The notes beneath the pieces were generated by a model, which saw nothing but the letters and a program-made list of their open reading frames with translations, did no database searches and was not told where the DNA came from. From the NCBI GenBank assembly GCA_045636945.1, contig JAZTYO010000015.1, positions 1 through 22,659 on the forward strand: a DNA stretch of 22,659 bases. Reading direction: 5' to 3'. A program made the position numbers and the translations under genes. Source of the stretch: UMGS172 sp045636945. GTDB lineage: Bacteria; Bacillota; Clostridia; Oscillospirales; Acutalibacteraceae. This document shows, in pieces, positions 1 through 7,008 of the stretch. Numbering within the stretch: position 1 is the stretch's first letter; each line of letters starts with the position of its first letter.

Positions 1-1952
1 TCGTAGGTAAAGCCCATCGGGATATAGTTTTCGTTGTAGTAGATATCGTATCCGCATTCATTCGAGTAGAACGTGTAGTTAGGCATTGCCGTTTCGCCCT
101 TGTGGTCGGTGAACTCCTTGGAGTTTTCAATCTCGGGGTCGAGGACATACTTAACCGACAAAAGAGGACGGATTGCGTGATATTTCGACTCGGGTCGACT
201 TGCAACCGAACGGGGTACGTTGATGTAGCTGTAAAAATCAACAACGCTTGCAGGAACAATTGAATGGAAGTAGTTTATTGACGAAAGGTTGAGGTAAAGA
301 CCCGTGTTGTCGACACCGTCGTAAACGTCAACTCGAGAGAAGTTGCCGTCGGGGTCGTCTGCGATAGAAACCTCACCCTCGATAAGTGCATCGGTCATAA
401 CGGCATCCATCTCGTAGGAATGGGACTGTCCGCAGGAAATGAAGAAGGCTGAATACAGCACCGAAACGACACAGATGAGTGCAATTATAGGCTTAAAGAC
501 CGAGGAACGTTTTTCTTTAATGGACGGCAACAGGGCACGGACGGTCAGAACGCTGAACAAAGCAATGGCACACGTGACCCAGAAACGCAGGTCATAATAT
601 CCGCCCTCGACCACCGTTTCGCCGTCGGTGGCACGGCACAGCACCTGATAGACGTACTTGAACGGATTGGTCTTGGCATCGGTGTAAAGACCCCATTTGG
701 TAATGTTGCCTGCACCGTCGACCGTCGGCAAAAATCCTATAACCAGCACAAAGGCAAGTGTGATACCGCCACTCCAACGCCATGCAGAGGTCCAGTTGAC
801 CTCAGTATCCTCGAGCGCCATAGACGTTGCAAGGCACATAACGAGTATAGGCATAAAGAACCAACGGGCATAGTAGGCCGTATTGAGCATAGAGAAAACG
901 GCATTAAGACCCGGAACAAGTGCCATAAATATAGAGATTCCCAAAATACGGCGAATCCACGTGCCTTTTTTGGGTGATTGAAGCCAGGCTATAGTACCCG
1001 TCATACCGAACAACGGCAACCATCCGCCCAAAGATGACCATTTTACCTCTGCGCCGGGGAAGAAAACGGGTCTGGCAGGGAGGTCGGGCGGGAAGAAGAA
1101 GCATTCGATAACATTTAAGAAAATCTGCTCCTTGCCGTAAAGCACCGAGCTCCAACCACTCATAACACTCGAAAGTCGGTCGTTCTGAATGACCTCAAGC
1201 ACGGTGGGCAGCAGTATACCTGCCGCAAGCAAAAGTCCAAGAACGCACTCGAAAAGCATAAGCAAAAGCTCGGTGAACTTGAACTTGAAGCTTCGCGACA
1301 ACATTCTGACGCACCAATAAATGATAACAAACACAACCATTCCAAAGAAGAAGAAATAGTTGGTCAAGGCACTGAAGAATACGGCAAAGATAAGCCAACC
1401 GCGACTTCTTTCGGCCATAAATTTCTCCAAGGCCAAAAGCAAAAGAGGAAAGACGATTATAGCCTCGTGGAAATGGTTAAAGAAAATGTTGTAGACCGAA
1501 AATCCGCTGAAAGCGTACATAAGTCCGCCTGCCATAGCACTTTCGGCACGGGCAGTAAATCGGCGGATATACATATAGGCAGTAAGCGATGCGCAGGCAA
1601 ATTTGAGTATAAGCAACGGACCCATAAGGTAGGGTACCCAAGAGTTTGGGAAGGGGAGAGTCAGCCAGAAAAACGGGCTTCCGAGAAGATAAAAGCTGTA
1701 CGACCCGATAAAGTTGGCACCGAGGTCGGTCTGCCAATCCCAACTGTAAAAATCACCCGAACGCACCATCTCGTGACAGTGCTGATAGAAGGGTATCTGC
1801 TGAACGTTGAAATCGCCGAAAAATATGAAATATCCGTCGCCCGATATGATAAACGGCACAAAAAACGCTGCCGCCGTCAAAAGACCTACAAAAAAGGTCA
1901 TCAACCGCAGTTCTTTTTTCTTGACCAGGCTGTTTTCAGGTGCAATAGTCAC
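1..1952 (-). CDS. YfhO-family multi-pass membrane protein, partial (C-terminus off window)
   Basis: I translated this reading frame by hand; it stays open from a GTG at 1952 to the window edge, giving 650 residues. The product is strongly hydrophobic, with many membrane segments. The first is at about residues 16-37. It is followed by a loop with GDFNVQQIP (about 46-54) and DWQTDLGANF (about 72-81), which fits the acidic first external loop of GT-C-type glycosyltransferases. Near the window edge comes an extracellular part with YYNENYIPMGFTYD, the kind of segment seen in bacterial YfhO proteins (usually 800-900 residues). YfhO proteins in Bacillus and Listeria are implicated in adding sugars to lipoteichoic acid; that role here is inference. 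The GTG start is chosen because AAGGAG lies 8 bases upstream. It reads away from the other minus-strand genes and has its own promoter. Confidence 0.85.
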   Translation of the reverse strand, partial: MTIAPENSLVKKKELRLMTFFVGLLTAAAFFVPFIISGDGYFIFFGDFNVQQIPFYQHCHEMVRSGDFYSWDWQTDLGANFIGSYSFYLLGSPFFWLTLPFPNSWVPYLMGPLLILKFACASLTAYMYIRRFTARAESAMAGGLMYAFSGFSVYNIFFNHFHEAIIVFPLLLLALEKFMAERSRGWLIFAVFFSALTNYFFFFGMVVFVIIYWCVRMLSRSFKFKFTELLLMLFECVLGLLLAAGILLPTVLEVIQNDRLSSVMSGWSSVLYGKEQIFLNVIECFFFPPDLPARPVFFPGAEVKWSSLGGWLPLFGMTGTIAWLQSPKKGTWIRRILGISIFMALVPGLNAVFSMLNTAYYARWFFMPILVMCLATSMALEDTEVNWTSAWRWSGGITLAFVLVIGFLPTVDGAGNITKWGLYTDAKTNPFKYVYQVLCRATDGETVVEGGYYDLRFWVTCAIALFSVLTVRALLPSIKEKRSSVFKPIIALICVVSVLYSAFFISCGQSHSYEMDAVMTDALIEGEVSIADDPDGNFSRVDVYDGVDNTGLYLNLSSINYFHSIVPASVVDFYSYINVPRSVASRPESKYHAIRPLLSVKYVLDPEIENSKEFTDHKGETAMPNYTFYSNECGYDIYYNENYIPMGFTY

Positions 1953-2047
1953 GTTTGTTTCTCCTTTTGGATGAATAGTTAAGCCTATTTTCAAGTTTTC
2001 AAGGCGTAAAATCGTCATACGCCACCAAAGTATAACACTCTAATTAT

Positions 2048-2076
2048 ATATTAAACCCTAAGACGGGATAAATCAA
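2048..2076 (-). promoter_or_regulatory. Sigma-A-type promoter of the yfhO-like gene
   Basis: On the minus strand TTGATT (2076-2071) and TAATAT (2053-2048) are separated by exactly 17 bases. Transcription would begin near 2041, giving a leader of about 90 bases before the GTG at 1952. No riboswitch fold was recognised in the leader. Confidence 0.5.
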
Positions 2077-2116
2077 TTAAAATTTTGTTAAAATTTAATG
2101 ATATAGATGAAATTTG

Positions 2117-2215
2117 CAGGGCAGGGGTTCTGTGCCTTTACGTTGTAGGGGGCGTACCTGTGTGTGCACCCGAAAAGAACACAACAAAACCAAACGGTTT
2201 GGTCGGTTGGGGTGG
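2117..2215. repeat. Decayed copy of a GTAGGGG-type dispersed palindromic repeat
   Basis: The stretch holds GTTGTAGGGGGCGTACCTG, followed by a small palindrome ACCAAAC-G-GTTTGGT (2189-2203) and GGTTTGGTCGGTTGGGG. The same two blocks, GTTGTAGGGGCGAAC and GGTTTGGTTGGTTG, occur in the same order at 10090-10139, so the two places share a repeat family. No believable gene lies here. Confidence 0.5.
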
Positions 2216-2249
2216 GTTTCGCATCTGTAAAACCGTAAAAACCGCAAAA

Positions 2250-2549
2250 AACAACCACCCTAAAGGGAGTTGCGGTTAGGGATAATTCGCCCAAAACAGC
2301 GCCTTTTTGCGTTCTAATGTGTCAAACGCCCACAGTACGCGTCAGCGTAACTGTGGGCGTTTTCCTTTTATACCACAAAAATCATCTGTTTTGGGTGCTT
2401 TGCAGTTTTGTAGGATGGAATTTAATTTGTTGCGAAGTTGAAAAATGCAGGAATACTGCCGTATTTCAAGGCTTTTCAACAAGCGACGAATTAAATTTCG
2501 CCGAAAAACCGATTTCTCCCTAATCGCAACTCCCTAAAAGGTGGCTGTT
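2250..2549. mobile_element. 300-bp MITE-like element with 33-bp terminal inverted repeats
   Basis: The arm at 2250-2282 and the reverse complement of 2517-2549 match at 28 of 33 positions, sharing the core AGGGAGTTGCG and the end TTAGGGA. Between them lie two more inverted repeats. The first is a strong hairpin at 2324-2362 (AAACGCCCACAG with CTGTGGGCGTTT, extended by ACGC/GCGT). The second is at 2419-2497 (AATTTAATT and GTTGAAAA with TTTTCAAC and AATTAAATT). No convincing coding sequence is present. Such small structured elements without a transposase fit a MITE mobilised in trans, or a folded RNA with a closing stem and two side hairpins. It ends 4 bases before the stop of the thioesterase gene. 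No clear target-site duplication could be read in the A/T-rich flanks. Confidence 0.6.
2324..2362 (+). other. Strong hairpin inside the 300-bp element, terminator-like on plus
   Basis: AAACGCCCACAGT pairs with ACTGTGGGCGTTT. With one bulged A, ACGC then pairs with GCGT, leaving the four-base loop GTCA. On the plus strand it is followed by a T-rich stretch (2360-2369). On the minus strand, from which the thioesterase would read through, the following bases are not T-rich. No plus-strand gene ends nearby, so a terminator role is doubtful. Confidence 0.45.
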
Positions 2550-2553
2550 AAAA

Positions 2554-3297
2554 TCAAAGCATTAATTTTGCTATAAAACTCTGTCGGTCATTGGCCGTGC
2601 CGATAAAGGTGTATCCGTCGGTCGTTTCGACGACATATACCGTCACCGTTTCGTCGGGCAAAACCTCGCTTACAAAGTTAATCAAGAAGCCCTTGGGCGA
2701 TGTTTTCAAAACCTCGGGCGAGAGGCAATCTAACGACATATCGGCATATACCGTGTTGTTGACGTGACCGTTGTAATCAATGTCCGAAAACCTTACGGGA
2801 CGGGTATAAACCTCACTTACACCGTTGGGCACAGTGAGTTTTGTCGGTGTGTCAGCACCGTTTAGTAGCTCGTCGTTATAAAGGAAGTCTGAAAAACCGT
2901 TTATCTCGCTTGGACGCACGATTTTTCTCGTCAAAAGGTCAAGCGTTGTGACCTCAACCTTGGCCTCGGTCAGCAGATTGCGGTTTTGGTCAAAAAGCAG
3001 GTAGTTTCTCGTAAAACGTACACCTTTAAGCCCACTGCACCAAGTTCGCATAACGACCAAATCCTGTGCTTTTGGCAGGCTGTGAATCGTAATGCTCATT
3101 TTGGTGAAGATAAAGGCCAGATTCTGCTCTTTTGACATCTTTTCCGACGTCGTGCCGAACTCGAAAAGATGCATTCCGCCTATTTCCTGTTGATATTTCA
3201 TCAACGACGACAGCTTTAAACGGTTGAACATATCAACGTCAAAGCTTGTGACCCGAAACTCCCACTCGTAGGCGGTTTTATTTAAAATACAGCCCAT
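2554..3297 (-). CDS. Acyl-ACP thioesterase
   Basis: This 247-residue protein has the double hot-dog layout of bacterial FatA/FatB-like thioesterases, which hydrolyse acyl-ACP to free fatty acid in the cytoplasm. The N-terminal half begins with SFDVDMFNRLKLSSLMKYQQE (about 18-38), the usual first-strand and helix pattern. The second hot-dog carries RFSDIDYNGHVNNTVYADM (about 169-187), with the conserved D-x-N-x-H-x-N-N run that includes the catalytic Asn and His. The length is normal for the family. The ATG overlaps the serS stop as TAATG, and no strong ribosome binding site precedes it, so translation is probably coupled to serS. Its role in this organism (membrane lipid turnover or fatty-acid release) cannot be told from the sequence. 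Confidence 0.88.
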   Translation of the reverse strand: MGCILNKTAYEWEFRVTSFDVDMFNRLKLSSLMKYQQEIGGMHLFEFGTTSEKMSKEQNLAFIFTKMSITIHSLPKAQDLVVMRTWCSGLKGVRFTRNYLLFDQNRNLLTEAKVEVTTLDLLTRKIVRPSEINGFSDFLYNDELLNGADTPTKLTVPNGVSEVYTRPVRFSDIDYNGHVNNTVYADMSLDCLSPEVLKTSPKGFLINFVSEVLPDETVTVYVVETTDGYTFIGTANDRQSFIAKLML

Positions 3298-4580
3298 TAC
3301 TTCTTGACGATCTTTTCCATACCACCCATATAAGGACGAAGAGCCTCGGGGATACGGACACTGCCGTCCTCCTGCAGATTGTTCTCAAGGAAAGCAATCA
3401 GCATTCTCGGAGGAGCAACAACGGTGTTGTTGAGGGTGTGAGCAAGGTAGTTGCCGTTCTTACCCTTAACGCGAATCTTCAAACGGCGAGCCTGTGCATC
3501 GGTAAGGTTAGAGCAAGAGCCAACCTCGAAATACTTCTTCTGACGGGGCGACCAAGCCTCAACGTCAACCGATTTTACCTTGAGGTCTGCCAAATCACCC
3601 GAACAGCACTCCAAGGTACGGACGGGAATATCCAAAGAACGGAACAAATCAACGGTGTTCTGCCAGAGCTTGTCAAACCACATTCTAGAATCCTCGGGCT
3701 TGCAGACAACAATCATTTCCTGCTTTTCAAACTGATGGATACGGTAAACACCGCGTTCCTCAATGCCGTGAGCACCCTTTTCCTTACGGAAGCAGGGAGA
3801 ATAGCTGGTGAGGGTGTAGGGCAACTTCTCCTCGGGGGTGATGGTATCGATAAACTTACCAATCATCGAATGCTCAGAGGTGCCGATAAGGTAAAGGTCC
3901 TCACCCTCGATTTTGTACATCATCGCGTCCATTTCGGCAAAGCTCATAACACCGGTAACAACGTTGGAGCGAATCATAAAGGGAGGTACGCAGTAGGTGA
4001 AGCCACGGTTAATCATAAAGTCACGTGCATAAGAGATGACTGCCGAATGCAAACGTGCAATGTTGCCCATAAGATAGTAGAAACCGTTACCTGCAACCTT
4101 TCTTGCACTGTCAAGGTCGATGCCTTCAAACTTCTCCATTATCTCAGTGTGATAGGGAATCTCAAACTCAGGAACAACCGGCTCGCCGTAACGCTGAACC
4201 TCAACGTTTTCGGAATCATCCTTACCGATGGGAACGCTGTCGTCGATGATGTTGGGAATGGTCATCATAACGGTGGTCAGTTTCTCGTCAAGCTCGGTCT
4301 CGAGAACCTCAAGCTCGGCAAGTCGGGCAGCAAATTCGGCAACCTTCTTCTTGGCGGTTTCGGCATCTTGCGTTTGACCCTTTGCCATAAACATACCAAT
4401 CTGCTTGGAAATTGCGTTACGGTCGGCGCGAAGCTTGTCAGCCTCCTGCTGAGCAGCACGCTTTTTAGCGTCAAGGTCAATAGCCTCGTCTACCAAAGGC
4501 AATTTCTTGTCCTGAAACTTCTTTTTTATGTTCTCGCGAACAATTTCGGGGTTTTCTCTTAAAAATTTAATATCAAGCAT
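3297..4580 (-). CDS. serS: Seryl-tRNA synthetase
   Basis: This 427-residue class II synthetase charges tRNA-Ser in the cytoplasm. MLDIKFLRENPE opens the protein. A charged, Ala-rich coiled-coil tRNA-binding arm follows at about residues 30-105. The core holds GTSEHSMIGKF, motif 2 (FRKEKGAHGIEERGVYRIHQFEKQE, split here for length: FRKEKGAHGIEERG then VYRIHQFEKQE), and motif 3 HTLNNTVVAPPRMLIAFLEN. The sequence differs from the Bacillus/E. coli type, which has PTAE and NGSGLAVGR at these places. It belongs to a SerRS variety found in many Clostridia. The ATG at 4580 is preferred because GGAG lies 6 bases upstream and the family starts with MLD. An in-frame upstream extension to 4607 lacks support. 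It follows parB at 76 bases with its own candidate promoter. Confidence 0.95.
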   Translation of the reverse strand: MLDIKFLRENPEIVRENIKKKFQDKKLPLVDEAIDLDAKKRAAQQEADKLRADRNAISKQIGMFMAKGQTQDAETAKKKVAEFAARLAELEVLETELDEKLTTVMMTIPNIIDDSVPIGKDDSENVEVQRYGEPVVPEFEIPYHTEIMEKFEGIDLDSARKVAGNGFYYLMGNIARLHSAVISYARDFMINRGFTYCVPPFMIRSNVVTGVMSFAEMDAMMYKIEGEDLYLIGTSEHSMIGKFIDTITPEEKLPYTLTSYSPCFRKEKGAHGIEERGVYRIHQFEKQEMIVVCKPEDSRMWFDKLWQNTVDLFRSLDIPVRTLECCSGDLADLKVKSVDVEAWSPRQKKYFEVGSCSNLTDAQARRLKIRVKGKNGNYLAHTLNNTVVAPPRMLIAFLENNLQEDGSVRIPEALRPYMGGMEKIVKK

Positions 4581-4614
4581 TTTATTCTCCGTTCTGCCAC
4601 GCGGCATACAATAT

Positions 4615-4643
4615 TATGTATATTTTAATTTATATAAACACAA
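4615..4643 (-). promoter_or_regulatory. Candidate sigma-A promoter of serS
   Basis: On the minus strand TTGTGT (4643-4638) and TACATA (4620-4615) are 17 bases apart. The start would be near 4608, leaving about 28 bases before the serS ATG. The -35 lies within the palindrome at 4636-4655. The hexamers are imperfect and the region is A/T-rich, so the call is moderate. Confidence 0.4.
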
Positions 4644-4655
4644 TATATTGTGTTT
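4636..4655. promoter_or_regulatory. Perfect 20-bp palindrome between parB and serS
   Basis: AAACACAATATATTGTGTTT is identical to its reverse complement. It begins 1 base beyond the parB stop and overlaps the proposed -35 of serS. It could be an operator for a dimeric regulator of serS. It could also form a weak A/T-rich hairpin at the end of parB, but the stem is poor in G/C and is not followed by a clean T run on the minus strand. Confidence 0.5.
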
Positions 4656-4656
4656 T

Positions 4657-5502
4657 CTACTTTTCTCCTGCAAGTTTTTTGGCAAGGTCAAACAGGTCTT
4701 CATCGTTAAAGAACTCAATCTGCAGAGTACCCGATTTTCCGTTGCCGGAAATCTTGACCTTGCGGCCAATCTGCGAGGATATTGCGGCCTCAACCTCAAC
4801 GTAAGCCTTGTTTTTGATGCGAGGCTTCTTCATTGTGATGCCAACCGACTGTTGCTTTGAAATGCGTTCAATCTCGCGGACCGAAGCACCGTTTTTGGCA
4901 AGCTCAAAGGCTTGATGGCGGAATTCGGAATCGGGCAAGCTCAGCAATGCTCTTGCGTGACCCGAGGTTATCTCACCCTTGGACAACGCATCCTTTTCGT
5001 CGGCGTTGAGTCCAAGCAAACGCAAAGCGTTGGCAACCGCAGGTCGTGATTTACCCACACGGGTTGCAACCTGCTCCTGCGTTAATGAGTAGGTTTCCAT
5101 CAGAACTCTGTAACCCTCGGCTTCTTCAACGGGGTTCAAATCCTCACGCTGAAGATTCTCGATGAGGGCTAACTCGGCAGCCTCGCCCTCGGACATTTCC
5201 TTTATCACAACGGGTACTTTTTCAAGTCCCGCAAGACGTGATGCTCTCCAACGACGCTCACCTGCAACAATCTGGTAACTTCCATCGTCAAGAGGACGAA
5301 CCAGAATGGGTTGAATGAGTCCGTGCTTTGCAATACTGTCGGCCAACTCGCGCAGTGCCGTGTCGTCAAACACCTTTCTTGGCTGGTCGCGGTTGGGCAC
5401 AAGCTGTGACAGTCTTAATTCGGCATTCGGCTTGGACTCCACCGCGTTATCGGTGAAAAGCGAGTCAAAGCCTCGTCCCAAACCACCTTTTTTGACGGCC
5501 AT
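4657..5502 (-). CDS. parB: Chromosome-partitioning protein ParB (Spo0J)
   Basis: This 281-residue ParB/Spo0J is the CTP-dependent clamp that loads at parS and spreads to organise the origin region. It opens with KKGGLGRGFDSLF, the short N-terminal motif that contacts ParA. The CTP-binding part has the GERRWRA box (81-87) and ENLQREDLNPVEEA (115-128). A helix-turn-helix for parS recognition follows (about 139-165, TQEQVATRVGKSRPAVANAL). The C-terminal dimerisation segment (about 225-281) is of usual length. AAAGGAGG precedes the ATG by 6 bases. It follows parA by 66 bases on the same strand, and two perfect parS sites lie just upstream of parA. Confidence 0.96.
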   Translation of the reverse strand: MAVKKGGLGRGFDSLFTDNAVESKPNAELRLSQLVPNRDQPRKVFDDTALRELADSIAKHGLIQPILVRPLDDGSYQIVAGERRWRASRLAGLEKVPVVIKEMSEGEAAELALIENLQREDLNPVEEAEGYRVLMETYSLTQEQVATRVGKSRPAVANALRLLGLNADEKDALSKGEITSGHARALLSLPDSEFRHQAFELAKNGASVREIERISKQQSVGITMKKPRIKNKAYVEVEAAISSQIGRKVKISGNGKSGTLQIEFFNDEDLFDLAKKLAGEK

Positions 5503-5568
5503 AATATGCCTCCTTTTACATTATATATAGTAGTATCTATAATAGCGTTTTTCACGAATCAAACGGCA

Positions 5569-6339
5569 TTATTTCTTCTTGTTGCGTTTTACGAGTTCCT
5601 TTGCCAAATCGTTGTAGGCATCGGCACCTTTGCAACGGTTGTCGTAATACTGAATGGGTCGACCGTAGGACGGTGCTTCCGAAAGCCTTACTCCACGCGG
5701 AATTGTGGTTTTGTAAAGCTCCTTGGCAAAGTATTTTTTGATTTCGCCAACAACCTGCTGTGTGAGGTTGAGTCGACCGTCGAACATTGTCAGCAACACA
5801 CCCTCAAGCTCAAGGTCGGGGTTGTAGCCCATTTTAATCTGTCGGACGGTAGTTATCAACTGCGAAAGTCCCTCGAGTGCGTAATATTCGCATTGTACCG
5901 GTACAAAGAAGGCATCGGCTGCGGTCAAAGCGTTGATGGTGATAAGACCCAACGACGGCGGACAGTCGATAAATATGTAATCAAAATCGTCCTTTATTAG
6001 CGAAAGTGCCGTTTTTAACTGGCTTTCGCGCTTGTTTATCGAGATAAGCTCAACCTCGGCACCTGCAAGGTCGATGTTCGCAGGAATGACCGAAACGTTC
6101 TTGAAGTCGGTTTGAATGACCGATTCTTTTGCGTGAGCACCCGTGACAAGCAGGTCGTAGGACGAAACCCTGATGTCACGCTTGTTTATACCGTAGCCAC
6201 TTGTGGAGTTGCCCTGTGGGTCGGCATCAACGAGCAACACCTTTTTGCCTAAAATGCCCACACCTGCGGCAAGGTTGACGGCGGTCGTGGTCTTACCAAC
6301 GCCACCTTTTTGATTGATTATGGCTATTATCTTGCCCAA
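5569..6339 (-). CDS. parA: Chromosome-partitioning ATPase ParA (Soj)
   Basis: This 256-residue deviant-Walker ATPase moves and segregates ParB-parS complexes and, as Soj, influences DnaA in Bacillus. It begins MGKIIAIINQKGGVGKTTT, with the deviant Walker A box KGGVGKTT at 11-18. LLVDADPQGN (Walker A') and YIFIDCPPSLG (Walker B) follow. I place the start at a TTG (6339) because GGAGG lies 7 bases upstream and ParA proteins start exactly at MGKII. The frame continues upstream to an ATG at 6408, but that would add 23 unrelated residues and span the leader palindrome. It has a near-consensus promoter and a parS site upstream, and parB downstream. Confidence 0.95.
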   Translation of the reverse strand: MGKIIAIINQKGGVGKTTTAVNLAAGVGILGKKVLLVDADPQGNSTSGYGINKRDIRVSSYDLLVTGAHAKESVIQTDFKNVSVIPANIDLAGAEVELISINKRESQLKTALSLIKDDFDYIFIDCPPSLGLITINALTAADAFFVPVQCEYYALEGLSQLITTVRQIKMGYNPDLELEGVLLTMFDGRLNLTQQVVGEIKKYFAKELYKTTIPRGVRLSEAPSYGRPIQYYDNRCKGADAYNDLAKELVKRNKKK

Positions 6340-6355
6340 AATATTTCCTCCAAAA

Positions 6356-6373
6356 CCGTCAGGAACCTGACGG
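6356..6373. promoter_or_regulatory. 18-bp perfect palindrome in the parA leader
   Basis: CCGTCAGG and CCTGACGG are perfect inverted arms around a two-base centre. On the parA transcript the palindrome lies about 5 bases upstream of the GGAGG ribosome binding site and is followed by TTTT. It could bind a dimeric protein or fold as a hairpin that affects translation from the TTG start. Confidence 0.5.
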
Positions 6374-6398
6374 GATAGATATTTTCGTTTGCCTATAC

Positions 6399-6427
6399 AT
6401 TTTAACAAATAACAGCACGTTTGTAAA
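6399..6427 (-). promoter_or_regulatory. Sigma-A promoter of parAB
   Basis: On the minus strand TTTACA (6427-6422) and TAAAAT (6404-6399) are 17 bases apart, close to the vegetative consensus. The start would be near 6392, giving a leader of about 53 bases. The nearer parS site lies 28 bases upstream of the -35, so ParB spreading could influence this promoter (inference). Confidence 0.6.
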
Positions 6428-6454
6428 GAGGAAAACCGAATTTATTTTAATTTA

Positions 6455-6470
6455 TGTTTCACGTGAAACA
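6455..6470. promoter_or_regulatory. parS: parS centromere site 1
   Basis: TGTTTCACGTGAAACA is a perfect 16-bp match to the Spo0J/ParB binding site known from Bacillus and most bacteria. It is fully palindromic and lies upstream of the parA promoter. Confidence 0.97.
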
Positions 6471-6505
6471 ATGTGTTGTTTTGTAGGAAAGGCACAAAAC
6501 AAACA

Positions 6506-6527
6506 GGCGAACGCAGTTCTCCCCTAC
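6506..6527 (-). repeat. GTAGGGG-type dispersed repeat fragment between the parS sites
   Basis: Read on the minus strand this is GTAGGGGAGAACTGCG followed by TTCGCC. It resembles the unit GTAGGGGCGAACACAG at 10093-10108 and the decayed copy near 2142. It sits in the 127-base gap between the two parS sites, which otherwise shows nothing recognisable. Confidence 0.4.
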
Positions 6528-6597
6528 GGTATATCATAATGCAATTTTTTGTCGTGGGGGCTCTTTGTGAACCGCCAGTTATACAGGTTGTTTTTTG

Positions 6598-6613
6598 TGT
6601 TTCACGTGAAACA
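6598..6613. promoter_or_regulatory. parS: parS centromere site 2
   Basis: A second perfect TGTTTCACGTGAAACA lies 143 bases from the first (start to start). It begins 3 bases past the stop of spoVAE, so it is outside the coding sequence. Confidence 0.97.
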
Positions 6614-6616
6614 TTG

Positions 6617-6982
6617 TTATTTAATATGCGGCTTGGAAACGAGCGCCACCATCCAGCCGATGGTCACTGCGGCGGCAATACCGCCTGCTGTTGCGGTTAG
6701 TCCACCCGTGAGTGCTCCGAGCAAACCGAACTCATCAACCGCCTTTTTAACACCCTCGGCAAGGCAATATCCAAACCCCGTCAACGGCACTGTTGCACCT
6801 GCACCACCAAAATCAACAAGGTAATCATAAAGTCCTACACCCGTCAAAACAACACCCGATACAACGTAGGACACCAAAATCCTCGCAGGGGTGAGTTTGG
6901 TACGGTCAATGAGTATCTGACCGATGGCGCTAAGAATTCCGCCCACTAAAAACGCTTTCAAGCAACCAATTAAAATATCCAT
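6617..6982 (-). CDS. spoVAE: Stage V sporulation protein AE (SpoVAC/SpoVAEb family)
   Basis: This 121-residue integral membrane protein belongs to the SpoVAC/SpoVAEb family, part of the spore inner-membrane channel complex that moves dipicolinic acid into and out of the spore core. The family signature is clear: KAFLVGGILSAIGQILIDRT near the N-terminus, LTPARILVSYVV, then GGAGATVPLTGFGYCLAEGV in the middle and GLLGALTGGLTATAGGIAAA near the end, with about four membrane segments. The ATG at 6982 has GAGGAG 5 bases upstream. An in-frame upstream TTG (7012) would overlap spoVAF and is not supported. It follows spoVAF by 26 bases. The usual partners spoVAC and spoVAD are not in the window. Confidence 0.93.
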   Translation of the reverse strand: MDILIGCLKAFLVGGILSAIGQILIDRTKLTPARILVSYVVSGVVLTGVGLYDYLVDFGGAGATVPLTGFGYCLAEGVKKAVDEFGLLGALTGGLTATAGGIAAAVTIGWMVALVSKPHIK

Positions 6983-7008
6983 AATAACTCCTCTAATCTG
7001 AAATCGAC

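Noticed and set aside
1467..1982. A 171-codon open frame on the plus strand.
   Set aside because: Lies opposite the yfhO-like gene and is rich in basic residues without a domain; a shadow.
2317..2523. A 68-codon frame inside the 300-bp element.
   Set aside because: It crosses two hairpins and has no ribosome binding site or recognisable protein.
3438..4562. A 374-codon open frame on the plus strand opposite serS.
   Set aside because: Antisense shadow of serS, with no ribosome binding site and no protein-like domain; serS matches a known family over its full length.
4581..4656. A T-box leader before serS.
   Set aside because: The region is only 76 bases and lacks the conserved T-box sequence.
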